A DNA stretch of 64,000 nucleotides from Terebella lapidaria (lineage: Eukaryota > Annelida > Polychaeta > Terebellida > Terebellidae), in contig OX424561.1 of the NCBI GenBank assembly GCA_949152475.1, positions 8,246,001 through 8,310,000 of the forward strand. The letters run 5' to 3'. Numbering within the stretch: the first letter of the stretch is position 1; each line of letters starts with the position of its first letter. The notes under the pieces are model-generated. The model was not told the origin of the DNA and did not search any database. It saw only the letters and a list, made by a program, of their open reading frames with translations. Positions 11,801 to 25,700 of this stretch are shown in pieces. A program made the position numbers and the translations under genes.

Positions 11801-12028
11801 TGGAAAAACGATAATGATTGTCTCTCGGTCCACTTGTCTCTCATCGATATTAATAAATAAACATCATGATCAATGAATCTATTGCAGTGTATATCTAACT
11901 ATGGACAGCTAGATAATATTATTGTTTATTCGGAATTATACATACATTTTGAAGACATGAACGTTTGAAAAGAAATCAATATATGCGTGCAACATTTATT
12001 GGGCTTTTCTATGTGACACATCTGACAA

Positions 12029-15000
12029 TTGAATATATTCCTTCACATTCATTCACATGAATCTCTGATATCTTTCTCAGAGATAAACCTGCCGAGACTT
12101 AATACTCTATTGCAACAAACAGACTTCACTGAAATACAAAGTATTGACTGTGCAGAACTATCCTTCCATACTTGTTTCCATAAATATAATGAAGCTTTCA
12201 ATTTATCATTTCCCCCCAAGACTGTTAAGCTGAACAAACAATATGTTAAGGCACCTTGGGTCACTAGTGGGTTACTCACTTTTTTACGCACAAAAAACAA
12301 GCTATACGTACAGGAACAAACTCAAGGCTCCTGTCGATGAAAATACCAAAATCTACAAACAGTTCCAAAATAAATATAATCAAATCAAAAGACTGATGAA
12401 AAGATCATATTTCAATTCAAACTAATTGAGGCCCAGAAAGATATCAAGGCAACCTGGCGAGTAATTACCAATGCGATTGCTCACAAACGACAATCTTCAA
12501 AACTCCCCAATTCCTTTACAATAAATCATAATAACATCACATATGAATCAGTAATCTCTGAAGCCTTCAATAAGTTTATTTCAGAAATAGGCCGAACAAG
12601 AGCAGTTTTAAAAAGTAAGATGGAAATCTCTATTTATATAAACATGGTCAATCATGTTGGGGTGCGTCATGGTTGACCAGCGTGGTCAAAGAGTTTCCCG
12701 ACTGGAAGAAGAAAGTGAAAACAGATAGGGAAACCCTAAAAAACAGCTTGAGTGTTCCAGAGTCACTCACCGAATTCACTGAATATTTGAAATCTCCCAG
12801 CAGATCAAATATGTTTGTAGAGCCCATAACACCTGAACATATTATTGATGTTGTTTCTAAGGTAAAAGCCAAAACCAGGTTTGGGCATGATGCCATACCC
12901 ATTTAAGTCATCAGAGGTTCAATATCCAATATCCTCCATGTATTAACTCATGTTATAGGTCATTACTGAGTGGAACAGTACCCAATGCTTCAAAAAATGT
13001 CAAAGTAATTCCCATACACAAGTCTGGAGATAATGTCATATTGAATAACTACCGACCCATAAGTCTTTTACCTGCATTCTCTAAAATATTCGAAAAAAAT
13101 CGTTTTCAACATATCTGACCCAGAATAGACTTCTCTACACCTTCCAATATGGATTCAGACCCAAACAGTACCATCCACTTTATCCTTCACTTAATAAATG
13201 ATTGTGCTGAAGAAAACAATAATCTGCCTACGGAGAGTACCATTGCCATATTATGTGACCTTTTGAAAGCATTTGATGTAATAATCAGGAATATTTTCAT
13301 ATTGCTGCATAAATTAGAATACTATGGCTTAAGGGGTATAATAAATGACTAGCTGGTTTCTAAGTTATCTGGACAACAGAACCCAATATGTGTCAAGAAA
13401 TGAAACTTATTCATCTATATTACCATTTGAGTAATTTTAGGACCCATATTGTATTTAATTTATGTGAATCATATTAATTATCTCAGAAGGTAAAAGTTTG
13501 TCATTTGTTGATGACACCTCTTTTTATTTGTCCAACAACAACATCACAGATCTATATAACATCTATTACTGGTTTTGTGCAAATGGTTTATCATTGAATC
13601 CAACAGAAACTAAATACCTACAGGTGAGGTCTCTTAGGCGCACATACACCCACTTTAATTCAAACCACTGTAAAAAGAATACATAATACATGTCTTGGAC
13701 AAATCAGTTTTAAATTAACAGAAATAACACCAAGTTTCTTGGAGTCAAATTGGACGAACATATATCATGGGCAGATCATATAAATACGGAAGAGGATTAG
13801 GGCCACCAAACTAAAAGTTTTTTTTCTATTTGTCGACTTACGTAGCTCGATATATCGACTTACTATCTCGATAAATCGTGATATTATCTCGATATATCGA
13901 CTTAATATCTCGATATTATCTCGGTAAATCGACTTATTTATCTCGATAAATCGAGATATTATCTCGATAAATCGACTTATTTATCTCGATAAATCGAGAT
14001 ATTATCTCGATAAATCGAGTTAATTATCACGATAAATCGACTTATTATCTCGATAAATCGAGTTAGTTATCTCGATAAATCGACTTATGTCTTAAGCATT
14101 TAAAATTCAAGTAAACTGGAAATATGCTTAGAGTCACATTATTAATATTGAACACTATATTAAGTAGGCTTATATGATCGACCACTATGACGTTAAATAT
14201 CGAATAATACAGAACAAACTACCGAAATAAAAACTATACTGAAGTTATTATATCATATCTCTTCAAACGATGCAACATGTTCATGAATGAAATTGGTATA
14301 ATTGTTTTTTTTTTAAAAATTATTTAGCTAGTAAACATGGAATGATGTATATTCGTAACGTTATCTGGAACGGCTTCTTCAATTGGATAGCTTGGTATTA
14401 TTTCAGTGATTAGTGTAATGACTGTTAAACTCCATATAATATTCAATATGAGTAATCAGGATATTCTTTATCCTAACGTGTCCAAGGTAACCAATGAAGT
14501 GGTATATGGCTTGCCTATATTACGGTCGATGTATATTCATTTTACTTGTACTTTGAATGTCTGAGCCATAAGTCGATTTATAGAGATACGTAAGTCGATT
14601 TATCAAGATACGTAAGTCAATTATCGAGATACGTAAGTTGATTTATCGAGATAGGTAAGTCGATTTATCGAGTTACGTAAGTCGATTTATGAGTTACGTA
14701 AGTCGACAAATAGAAAAAAAACTTTTAGTTTGGTGGCCCTAATCATCTTCCGTATATAAAACATATCAATACAGAAATGTCTAGAGCCCTTTTCAAAATA
14801 AAACAAATAAAACATATTCTCCCACCCAATTTATAACAGCCATACTGAACCCCTCTTCAAAAAATATAAAATTCTCAAACTCACATATTTATATGAATAT
14901 GAAATAACACTTTTCATGGCTAAGTATACTAAAAATAAGCTATTCATTCTGCGGAATGTTTCCAGTAGAAAATGCAATTCAAAACACCCGAACAACAAGG

Positions 15001-15235
15001 CAATCGAATTTATTGTATGTGCATCAAGCAAATAATGAAATATCGCTCAGATTTCCTATTTTCAAATTTTCATCTATATGCAATAAATAAAACAACCAAT
15101 ATCCAGACCATCATTCAGTTTCTATTGGTGTATTGAAGAAAAAAGCGAAAAATCCCTTTTTTAGTTATTCCGAAAAAGTCCATTGCAGTAATCAATTTTG
15201 TGGAGACTGCAAATAGTACACCACTAGTTGGTTGT
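12029..15235 (+). mobile_element. Decayed non-LTR retrotransposon (LINE), copy B
   Basis: More complete at its 5' side than copy A. At 12029-12340 it reads LSFHTCFHKYNEAFNLSF and KLNKQYVKAPWVTSGLL, then (another frame) YRNKLKAPVDENTKIYKQFQ and IKRLMKRSYF. This is the usual linker between endonuclease and reverse transcriptase in Jockey-like LINEs. The RT pieces then follow as in copy A: KSGDNVILNNYRPISLLPAF at about 13023-13085, FVDDTSFYLS at 13501 onward, and the C-terminal part after the inserted foldback element (14756-15150). Frame breaks are shared with copy A, so the element was dead before the duplication. No endonuclease domain or poly-A tail was identified. Confidence 0.8.
13784..14755. 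mobile_element. Foldback-like DNA element with minisatellite arms, copy B
   Basis: About 972 bp, at the same LINE site and with the same ends as the 6379-7380 element, so it was copied with the segment rather than inserted twice. The left minisatellite arm (13830-14090) has fewer units than copy A, showing that array length changed after duplication. The right inverted arm is at 14570-14710. No ORF. Confidence 0.8.
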
Positions 15236-17520
15236 CATAACGCTTTCATAGCGTGATGTGAATCCATTTTATCATAATGTATACATTCATCCTGTCATTC
15301 TCTCGCCACCATGAGCATATTTTCCACACAAATTGCCACCATTAATTCTTTTTGGTTGCCATGTTCCCGACCTCGACCCCCACGACAGACCAAACCACAC
15401 CTTTTTCTGTATTATGTAAGTTTCTTATAATGTAAGTTTACTTTTTTGCCGTCTTTATTAGTTGATAAGTTTCCACGTTTTCGAGGCCATGCGTAATTCA
15501 GCCCCTAGTCTTTGCATTGGTCTCTCGGCAGTCTCATTATACCCTTGTTTCTGTTTCATTGGCCATGTATAATTAATAGTTATTATACATTTTATTCTTA
15601 CTATGTCTGCATATGGTACATAAGATATCTACTAACGTATTAAAACGTGGTGAATAATACACACTTATTAGGCACAACAAACAATGTACAAACTTCTCAG
15701 AATAGGGCGTGTAAGTGAGATTTGAAACGTCACGTTATTTTACGTGATTTGACCTTTCTGGCGGCATTTGATTTTCCCGCCAAATTTTTGGGCCAATTCG
15801 TAAAATTCTACATATTCGAACTCCTGCAACTTACACGGAAATTATCGGAAAATTATCGCATGTTCGTACTTTGATCATGACCCGTTCCTACCATCGCTAA
15901 CGATCTGAATATGCATTTTTCGTAAGCATTTCATTCCATTTGAAAGGGATGAAAAACGTATGTTTTTATGTTCCAAGGTCATGACCTTGACGGGAGAAAA
16001 AAGCTCATTTTCTTGAAACTATTTGACTAGTATCCAAACCGTCGGTGGTGTTTGTGACTATATATGATGTGGCATATGTTCTGTGCACTTTTTGTTTGTT
16101 ATAGCATCACAAAAATAATCTTGTTATATTGGAATATGGAGTCCAAAAACATGCTGCAAAACACAACATAGTTCGGGGCGAACTGACCATAAACAAATAT
16201 CCATTCATTATTATAAACAGTGGTATGTTGTAGTTCGGAGCAAGTGTAATTAAGAAAAAAAATGAATTGTAACAATATTCTTAATAATATTTTTGTATGG
16301 TGCTTCTCTAAAGTCAAGCAAAATCAGCAAAAATGACCACGTGGCATTGTTTGTCACCACTATGTACCTAAATACGTCATTTTACGACATATATGAAACG
16401 AGACTTACGGGCCCTATGTCTTCGCCATGAAAATAGAGATCTCTCAGCATTCAAGATGACCTGGTTAAAGCTATAATCCCTTTTAGAATTTTCAAAATGT
16501 ATTTATTCTGCAGTAGCTTTGTTTCGTCTATAGAACGAGAATCGTAAAAATTTGGATCTGAATATGTGTATTACGTGCCTGAATTGAGTTTGACAAATCA
16601 AGATTCAAACTCGGGCCAGTCAATCTCGCATCAATTTTTTCCTCAAAGCGGCCCGCCTTGAGGGCGAGTTCTACACACAGTCTAATGACGTCATTGGTAT
16701 TTGTCTAGATGCTGTGGCAACCGGCAATGTAGGCAGGCCGATCATTCTCTGTCCACTGTTTTCATGCATTACAATTTTTTAAGTATATGTTGTCGAACTG
16801 TGCATATTTCCTATATATCCCTTACTTGAGATGTACTTTCTTGAGTACATTTTGAGATGTACTTTCAAGCATTCTTACTGACAAACAAGAATGCTAAATT
16901 TGGCTGATTTAAAAATTGATTCCAACTGATTGATTCCAACAATAAATTGTTGATAATTTGTTGCTTAGTTTATTGCATGCTTCGTGAAAATTTGCTGTTG
17001 CACAATTATGTGGCCATACATCCCACGTTCTCTTGGTGCCTCACTTGTGACAAAAAAACTGTACACGTTACAAGCCAAGCCCTCTTAGAGGGCTCTCACT
17101 CTGCCAAGCTCTCCGGTCAAGGACACATACTCTTGGAGGTAAATCAGTACCCAGCAATTGGCATATTTTATGCACTTTGCATTCACAGTATGTAGAGGTA
17201 ATAGGTTGGCCTATGAAAACCTTTTTGAAATAAATACTATATTTCACTAAGGTTCAATATTCTATAAAGGAGTATCAATAACACGTGACAATGTGATTAT
17301 GTTGATTCGAAAATGTTTATGTACATGTTTACATATTCTACATGTTGTATGTGTTGTTTCCCATATCTTTACCATTGGTATATTTTGTGATTTTATTGTT
17401 TGCAATTGATGCACGTCCATATTATTAAAGACCCGTCAGAAACAGTACAACCTTTGTTCGTCTACCTTGAAAAACAAACATGAGTACACATGTATTTGAA
17501 AGTATTATAAATGCTAAATG
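15236..17520. other. Anonymous AT-rich DNA inside copy B
   Basis: Counterpart of 7861-10150. No gene recognised. A short local duplication (GATTGATTCCAAC near 16915-16940) and other indels separate it from copy A. Confidence 0.5.
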
Positions 17521-17569
17521 GCTCTCCAATGCGAACAATGAACCCAGATGATAAACCTCTGAGTGACTC

Positions 17570-18010
17570 ATGATATTGACTGAAATTTGGCCCCAGTCCA
17601 AAATAGAACCGTGTAGGTGTCATATATAGGTGTCATGTAGGCGGGGAGATCCGTAGCACTACCATCTCAGTCCAGGATATAAAAATCGTTCAAGGACTCT
17701 CCAGGACATTTACGGATTATCGCGGCAGAACTACAGATGTCCCGGGAGCCTACACGGCACCTACACGAATCATCACGGCGTCTACATGGATCAACATGGA
17801 TGTCCCCAGCTCCCGGGATCAACACGGCAGTTTTCAAGCTGCTACGTTGGTCTCCCAGATTGTCAGACCTCCCTGGACCACCTTGGACCAACACGAACCT
17901 ACACGGACCAACATGGCGTCTGCACGGTTCAGAGCCCGGATCAACAAGGATCTGATCCTTGCTGTACCGGGGCCCAGGCCTCTATGGGACTGCATGGAAT
18001 CTATGCTACC
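17570..18010. repeat. GC-rich island with ACACGG-type short repeats, copy B
   Basis: Counterpart of 10190-10640. It differs by an extra ACACGAACCTACACGGACCA-like stretch near 17891, consistent with slippage in a short-repeat array. No recognised protein in either strand. Confidence 0.5.
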
Positions 18011-18538
18011 CGAGCAAATTTTAGAAACTAGATACCCGAAATACATGCAATATGACAAAATAACCGAATACCACTTTCCGATATTTTGTATTATTAGTTT
18101 GCTCGAGAAATGTTAATCTCGCGTTGATGAAATATTGCTACGAATTAAGTTTCTATCCGTGCCGTATACCGATGAAGGTGTTCGTCCTCAGATATTGGGT
18201 TACTTTTACCAGTGTAGGTCTACTTGTCCCGCAAATTCTAGATAATTAGTCTGTGTTTTCAATTTGTCTAGAAACATTTTTATTTTTTCGAACTCAAATA
18301 ACCAATTTAAGCTGATTTTGGGCGCTGGGATCACGAGATTAACATTGCAGCTGTAGGCACTTCAACCCCGGAAGTGATAGCGATTCAGCATGGAATTGGA
18401 AATTTTATTTAACAATTTTAGACAGTGTCCCACTAGGACATGAACCACTGTCGTAAAATAAACCAACATTCAATTAAACCTGCAATATCTATATATATAT
18501 CGAATCTTGATCTCTTCTGAACATGGTTACACCCATAT

Positions 18539-19189
18539 TGTTGATTATTTTGAAGTGTATATTTTCTATTGTCATTTTGTGGTCCTATAATTTCTTTGTG
18601 TATTGTATTTTGTGTGTGTGATACTAGTTTGTATGCACTGCTGTAACGCACGGGCAATACTCTGTATGGGTTGGTGTTGCTAAGGGGTTCATGGTTCAAT
18701 GAGCACAGTAGGCAGAACTTTAATACAATTTTTATTGAGCTAGTGGTCAGTTGGAAACAGGCACCTGAACAGTGTACAACAACAGAATAGTCAACTTTTA
18801 TGTCACCATTGTTTGAAAGATGGAATGAAATTTTGTGAACTTCATGGCGTTGCACATTGTTGTAAGTACATGTAAATGCTTCTGATATTTGTATATGGAA
18901 GATTGCCTGAATTTAAAACATTCATAGTTGAAGATAGCCAAATACTGTATAATATATTTGCTATATAATATTATTGTGTTTTCATACATGGATAGAATTT
19001 ACATAGATTATTTCAATATGTAGTTCAGAGTGTTTGATTAATGGTCAAATATTATGATACATCTCGTATATGTGTGTTTTTCTGCTGTTTGCTTGTTGTC
19101 CCTGTCCATGTGTTCCAGATTTACCTGTCTCAGCGTACAATAAAAGTGCAACAGTAGCGTGCTCCGTCATTTCATACACGTCAGCAATA
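18539..19189 (+). repeat. BEL/Pao 5' LTR
   Basis: 651 bp, starting TGTTGATTATTTTG and ending ACGTCAGCAATA, matched over its whole length by 30062-30712. An AATAAA word near 19139 (CAATAAAAGTGC) is a plausible poly-A signal. Confidence 0.92.
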
Positions 19190-19221
19190 GTAAATAGCAA
19201 TAATACGTCAGAAGTCACAGG

Positions 19222-20274
19222 ATGTCAGAGGACAACAAAAACACTCGCAAGACGGAAAAGTCTGCGCTCACACGTGAGATGAATGCAACCCAACGCTACA
19301 TGGCCGAAGATGACGAAAATGAAGTGAAACAGCGCTTCGCAAATATCAAGCAGAAGTTTAGAGACTTTGAAATTGCTCATACAACTTACCATGATGAACT
19401 CACTGATGATAATGATATCGATGCTAGTGACCAGTATTTTGAAGATGTACAGAGTACATACATCGCGTCCATAAAGTCTGTGAAACAGTGGTTAGCAGAC
19501 CAACAGAAAGCCGTCCCTATCAGGCAGGAAAAGCCTCCACCAGATGAGCTCAGTCGCACCGAGTTGCTGAGTTTGATGAACTTACCTAAACTCGAGCTCG
19601 AGACTTTTGACGGTGATCCACTGAAGTTTCATAGCTTCTTTGCTGCTTTTGACGAACATGTAGAGCGTGTTACAACCGACTCGAGTGTCAAGCTGACCAG
19701 ACTTCTTCAGTGCACTAGTGGACACGCCAGAGATGCCATCAGATATTGTTCCCTCATCGGCGGTGATAAGGGCTACATGGAAGCTCGCGAGACTCTCAAG
19801 CGCAGATTTGGCAGCACACATCTAATTGCTGATCGCATCATCAAAAATCTCAAGACTGGGAAGCAAGTTCGATCGCTGAGTGATTTACAACAACTAGCGG
19901 ACGACATATCCAACAGCCACGCGACTTTGTCCCGACTTGACCGACTATCAGAGATCGACACTCAATCATCTATCGTTGATATAATTCGCCGATGTCAGCC
20001 TTACGTTCAGAACCGGTGGAAGCGACGCGCTCTCGAGAACAAGCGGGAAACTGACAGATATCCGTGTTTCACCGAGTTTGTGAAATTTCTCGTCCAGCAA
20101 GCTGAGGAAGCATCAGATCCTGTCTACGGCCACGGTCCATCCACACCCAAGACATCGTCACAAGATCGTAGCCACAGGTCATCACAGTCCTCGTCCTTCG
20201 CCAGCAGTGTCGATCGCACACCAAGCTATGTTCAGCCGTGCCCATTGTGTGATCAGAGTTTTGTTCTACTGTGA
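19222..20274 (+). pseudogene. BEL/Pao Gag (DUF1759-like) of the fossil element
   Basis: A 350-codon stretch beginning MSEDNKNTRKTEKSALTREM. It has an acidic coiled-coil-like N-terminus and then the typical BEL Gag core: LPKLELETFDGDPLKFHSFF, LTRLLQCTSGHARDAI and YMEARETLKRRFG. Zinc-knuckle sequence (CHNCL..H...C, CSVPGCGQKHTKFIH) follows at about 20335-20435. Family recognition is by these motifs. Belongs to the BEL fossil. Confidence 0.88.
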
Positions 20275-20576
20275 AAAGTTCAAGGCCATGAGGCCTAGAG
20301 ATCGGTTAGATCTGGTCATATCCAAAAGGTTATGTCATAATTGTTTGTTATCAAACCACACTACTCAGAATTGTCGAAAACCATCAGTGTGTAGTGTTCC
20401 AGGCTGTGGTCAAAAGCACACTAAATTTATTCACATATCACCACAAGCCAATGCAGTTCCAAATCGAGAACAGAGTGTAAGTGGTGTCAATGTAAACCAA
20501 GCAAACACATACAATCAGAAACCGAATATGGCTGTGCATGTACCACTGGTGAAGGTTCTTGTAAATGGTTCCTATG

Positions 20577-21431
20577 TGTTGCGGGGTTGTTCGTTTAAGA
20601 TAACGAGACAGGAGTTTGATGTGCCGAATTTATTACGTCGGTCAAATTCACCCTAAAATATATAAAATACGGAAATGAGTGACATGTAGGAACGGGCATG
20701 GATACATGTTGAATGTAAGCAATTTCGCAACTGTTCCAACAATAAATAAATAATCAATGATAATGAAATGTGCCAAAAGGTAGTTTGAACCTTCGAAATG
20801 CTAATCAGACAATTATGCGAATTGTCAAACTCAATGAAACACCATTTGCTGTAGAAGCTCAATGTGCAAAATGATACCTTACCCCAGTGTTAAGAGCGCA
20901 AGCTGGAGGTGAACTCCTGAGTGATGATAAATGAACGAAGTGATATTCTGAAATGAAATGATGATTATTGAACATGAGATAATAAAACTATTCTGGTTAT
21001 TTACAATCGGTTATGTGTTTATTCACTGTACTTTATCTGTAACTGTCTGGTGATTTAATTAGTTTTGACGCCTATGGGACGCCATATTTAAATGCTTTGT
21101 TTACCATAGTATCGAGAAAATGGCGGGAAAACAGACAAGTGAAAAACAAGAGCTTTAACTCCAAGATACTACCAAAGAGATCAGAATGGAACATAGGAAA
21201 TGGATCAAGCATGAATGCTGTGAAAACATTCAAACCTACCGAGTGATCGTGATACAAAAACGGCCAACTAAACAAATCAATGCAGCATTACGCTGGAGTG
21301 ATGTTGCCGCATCAAAACACAAAGTGGAAGTGACAACGGGACAACAAACCAACCGGAAACATTCGCCAGAGGGCAGCAAAGTTGAAACTAGATGGCTCTG
21401 TCGCAAATTGGGCAAAGACATCCCCATCACA
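20577..21431 (-). repeat. Ty3/gypsy 3' LTR
   Basis: Plus-strand left edge TGTTGCGGGG and right edge CATCACA, that is TG...CA on either strand. The part 20889-21431 repeats at 25700-26241. Short frames within both copies are LTR sequence and not genes. Confidence 0.8.
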
Positions 21432-21528
21432 TACTCCCCCTGCACAAGAAATGTCGTCCCGACATTTACTCTGTACAAACATTCACACCTCGTGCATACT
21501 AGAATAAAAACAAGTACATATTTATTGG

Positions 21529-24500
21529 TTAAGGAAATATTTTATTTACAAGTTCCAAGAGGAACTGAGATCTCTGATCAAAATCAGCATTCTGCACATT
21601 CTGAATGGCCGTCTTCCTCCTCAGTCGCTCTGAGCGACGAAGTGGTGGTGAGGACTCCGAGACACTGGAGTCCGTGTCACTGCTGTCTGTTGAATCCACA
21701 GCAACCTGATCATCCGGCCTGATAACATCCTGTGGAGGCAACGGAAACAGCATATTCCTGTGCAGAGTTTTTTGTATCCCTCCAGACTCAGGCTCCACAA
21801 CAAAGACAGGGATATCAGGGTTCGGCTGGTCTACCACGACATAGGTATCCTGCGCCCACTTGTCTGCCAGCTTGCATCGGCCCTGCAACCCAACATTCCT
21901 GATGAGAACATGGTCTCCTACTTCTAAAGAAACTGGTGTTCGATGTGTCCCTGTGAGTGCCTTCCCTTCTACCCTTTCCTTCAGATCTTCCAGGTACTCA
22001 CTGTAGGAACCATCTCGAACGTCTGTTGTGAGAAAGAGATCATCCACCGGTAGGCGTGGTTTCCGTCCAAACATGAGTTCGTAAGGGGAAAAACCAGTCG
22101 ACTCATGTGGTGTGCAATTGTATGCGTGTACCAGGGTATTGAGGTGGTCTCTCCCCTTTCCCTTTTTTTGTTGGTCCAATGTACCCAACATCTTCAGCAA
22201 ATTCTGATTGAAACGCTCACATGCACCGTTTCCCATAGGGTGATACGGAGTAGTGTGGCTCTTCTCTGTCCCTAGTACTTGGCAGAGTTCCTTTATGACT
22301 TTGGACTCAAAGTTTCTCCCTTGATCTGAGTGGAGTCTCCTCGGTATGCCGTACAGGTTGACAAATTGTTCTAAAAGAGCCTTAGCGGTTGTTTTAGCTG
22401 ACTCTTTCCTCGTTGGGACCACACGCGCAAATTTGGTGAAATGGTCAGTGATGACCAGCAAGTGTTCATAACCGCTGCAGGGTTCCACCAAAAGATAGTC
22501 CATGCAGACCAGTTCTAAGGGCTGTGACGTCAGGATTGGTACTAATGGAGCGTTAGGTCCCGTTCCCTTCCGACAAAGACATCTCCGACATTGGGCAACT
22601 TTCCGTTCAACCTCCGAAGTCATCCCGGGCCAATAGAATCTCTCCTGCATCAAAGAAACAGTCTTGTTCCTACCAGGATGACCAATGTCATCATGCAGGG
22701 ATGTAAAGATTTGATCCCGAAAAGCCTTGGGAACGACGAGTTGATCTACCTGACCGTTGTCAGTGACCACACGACGATAGAGAATGTCCTGCTTCAGAAC
22801 GAGTTTGTCCCAGTCATGTGCCAACCTGCGAACCTCAAATGGCATGGAAGTCGACTCATCCTTGAATGGACGACAGTTCTGCTGTTTCCAACCGAGGACT
22901 TGTGAAAGCTGAGCATCAATCCGTTGCACTTGTTTGACGTCAACTGGAGAAGACAGTGGAGAGGCTCCAAACACTGACACATCATCAATGACATCAACTG
23001 AACAAGGAAGACAAAGAGCCAGAATGTTGGTGGGGTCCTGTGACTCGCAGATGGCTTTCACTGAACTACTCCTTATGTCACGGACACGGCTGAGGGCATC
23101 AGCATCGATGTTCGACTTTCCGGCCTTGTAGTGGATATTGAAATCATAACTTGCCAAACGCGCGAGCCAACGATGTCCTGTGGCATCTAAACGGGCTGAA
23201 CTCAGGACATACGTCAGTGGGTTATTATCAGTCCACACGTCAGATTTTTGGCCGAACAAGTATTCATGGAATGTGTCGGTGACTGCCCACTTCAGGGACA
23301 AAAATTCCAGTTTGTGCGCTGGGTAATGCTTTTCTGATGGCTTCAAACCACGACTTGCATACGCAATCACACGCGACTTCCCATCCTGTTTCTGGTAAAG
23401 GACAGCCCCCAGACCATGCGAACTGGCATCCACATAAAGCTCGAAAGGAAGAGAGTAGTCCGCGAAAGCCAAGATCGGGGTCGACACAAGTAGCTCCTTC
23501 AATGTAGTGAATGACTTCTGTTGGGAATCTGTCCACCTAAATGGCGAAGGCTTCTGTCGCTTCTTATTCGTAACACCCTTCAGAAGCTGGTTGAGAGGTT
23601 CAGCGTGACGACTGAAGTCTTTTATGAATCGTCTGTAAAACCCTACAAATCCCAAAAATCGCTGGACTTCCTTGATGGTAGAGGGTACTGGCCAGTCCTT
23701 GACTGCTGCAACCTTCTCTGGGTCTGTAGTTACTCCTTCTTTTGATATCACGTGCCCCAGGTACTTCACCCGCTTTTGCAAGAAACTGCATTTCGACGGC
23801 TTTAGTTTCAGTCCCCAATCCTTCAACTTCTTGAACACAGTTTCCAAGCGAACGAGATGGTCCTTCATGTTACAGGAGAACACAACGATGTCGTCAATAT
23901 ATACCAAACATTGCTGTAGGTGCAGCTCCCCTAAGCAGGACTCCATCAACCGCTGAAACGTTGCTGGACTGTTGGTACAGCCGAACGGCATGACATTGAA
24001 TTCATAAAAGCCGAGTGGTCCTAATGTGAATGCAGTTCTTTCTTTGTGAGCTTCCTCCATTTCTACTTGCCAGTAGCCACTGCGCAAATCAAGACAGGAA
24101 AAAATTGAAGCACCTTAAGAGCATCCATCGACTCATCTATTCTAGGGATTGCATACGCATCGCGAATTGTCCGTTTATTCAGTTCGCGGTAATCAACGCA
24201 AAACCTCAAAGTGTTGTCCTTCTTCCTGACAAGTACTACTGGGAAGGCCCACGGGCTAGAAGACGGTCTAATGTGGTTTCCCTCAAGCATCTCCTTTAAG
24301 TGCGCCTTGACTTCCGACACCATGGAAGGGGGTATTCTTCGATGAGGAATTTTGATGGGCTTCTCATCTGTTAGATTGATGCGATGCTTCACACGATCCG
24401 TTCTTCCGAAATCCATAGAATGTTGAGAAAACACATCCTTCCACTTTAGGATCAGATCCTGTAACTTCCTATTCCGACTGTTGTTAGCCGACCAGGGGAA

Positions 24501-25360
24501 TCTCTTCAGAAACTCGTCATCTGGTGAGGAGCCATCATCATCATCTGAGCAGGAATCTATAGATGCTGCCTCAGGAACATCTTCCATCAAGACCTCCTCT
24601 GTTGGTGGTACGACATCAACTCGATGTAGGGCACAAATCGGCGTCTTTGCTGGAATAGTGAGGGTTCTTGTTGAGACATTGTGGACTTCCACACTGATCC
24701 TGTAAGTGGATAATTCTGCCTCGCCAACATCCACAACTCCCGGAGTAACGAGCAAACCACCAGGGAGTGCATGCTCTGACACTGCCTCAGTCATCAAGGG
24801 GACACTGGATGTCTTTCCAGACATACGAGACACACCACGCACCATCTTCCGTTCTCCAGGACAAACAGCTTCTGCTTTGGTAGACTTCACAAGGCCAACC
24901 ACCCCGTCAGCTGGGGAGTTATCCAGCGCGACTTTAAAAGCGAGACTCCAGACAGGGTGTAAAGCCAGAACATCCAAGGACCTCTGATGATCACGAAGGT
25001 AAAGCTTGAGGAAATTCGTACCAAGTACAATCGGAACTTTGGAGCTGTATCCACAGCCAGGGACAACCAAAAACAACACCTCATACACAGAGTTGGACGT
25101 ATCCAAAGGGATGCTGACAGATAGTTCCACGTAGCCCTCATAAGGTAATACATGATCGCCGGCACCTTTAATAATCAACAAACCATCCAACTTCCTAATA
25201 GGTGCATCTCTCGAACAAATTCATGTGAAATAGTCGTCACTTGGCTACCTGTGTCGAATAACGCCTTGATGTTCTTCCCATCAACTCGTATGTCTGCGAC
25301 GTTCTCTTGTCCAACAAGACGATCAACTGTATTAGGGCTGCTTACTCTCGAGCCAACCAC
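21529..25360 (-). pseudogene. Ty3/gypsy Pol region of the fossil element
   Basis: Domains in coding order. Protease with LFDTGSQVTTIS at about 25240. Reverse transcriptase with LRFCVDYRELNKRTI (about 24175-24225) and catalytic VYIDDIVVFS (about 23890). RNase H with YVDASSHGLGAVLYQK (about 23420). Integrase zinc-binding HHCC region (HPGRNKTVSLMQERFYWPG...CRRCLCRKG, about 22560-22690). Integrase catalytic core with MDYLLVEP, LHSDQGRNFES and HPMGNGACERFNQ (about 22210-22510). A Lys/Arg-rich tail with LRRSERLRRK closes it (about 21640). Order and motifs are those of Ty3/gypsy. Part of a broken element. Confidence 0.9.
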
Positions 25361-25383
25361 TTGCCCTGCAGTGGAGGCTGACT

Positions 25384-25700
25384 CTAGTTTTCCGACTGTG
25401 ACGACCTGGATTTCTCCTCTTTCCTCTTACACTTGAAACAATCCTCGATCACGTGACCACGCTCCTTACAATAGAAGCAGCGCCTCTGGTCACTGTGGCG
25501 GGGCTGTTGGGTAGAGGTCTTCTTCTCCAACTCCTTCATCTTCTGGGTCACCAGGTCCAGCTTCTTGGTAATTTCTGTAAGTTGAGCTTCCAAAGTCGAC
25601 GGATTTGCCTGCACAACAGTCTGCTTTGCAGATGTGACTGGAGAGGAGACATCGTCCAACTTATTCTCATGTTCCACAGTACGGGCTGCTGCTAGAATGG
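25384..25700 (-). pseudogene. Ty3/gypsy Gag remnant with zinc knuckle
   Basis: Minus-strand sequence with a coiled-coil-like LTEITKKLDLVTQKMKELEK followed by a single CCHC knuckle, CFYCKERGHVIEDC (about 25430-25475), and a basic tail. Lies between the protease and the upstream LTR, as expected for Gag. Confidence 0.75.

Larger units (their letters stand above)
5111..12020 (+). repeat. Segment copy A of a ~6.8 kb duplicated block
   Basis: From the words TTACAATAAATCATAA onward this segment matches 12516-18538 almost base for base, then matches 30713-31500 more loosely. It carries the same LINE, the same foldback element at the same site, the same ~2.3 kb of anonymous AT-rich DNA (7860-10150), the same GC-rich island and the same decayed coding-like unit. 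Visual similarity up to about 11130 is around 97-98%; beyond that it falls to roughly 85-90% with many indels. Copy A lacks the first ~490 bp of LINE that copy B has at 12029-12515. Confidence 0.9.
12516..18538 (+). repeat. Segment copy B, left part (up to the BEL insertion)
   Basis: Near-identical counterpart of 5111-11135. It shares the LINE, the foldback element, the anonymous AT-rich DNA and the GC island. Differences are scattered single bases and small indels, around 2-3% by eye. The match is cut at 18538 by the BEL/Pao element and resumes at 30713. Confidence 0.9.

Noticed and set aside
21186-21722. 178-codon plus-strand frame within and beside the gypsy LTR
   Set aside because: It begins in LTR sequence repeated at 25996 and continues antisense to the element; not a host gene.
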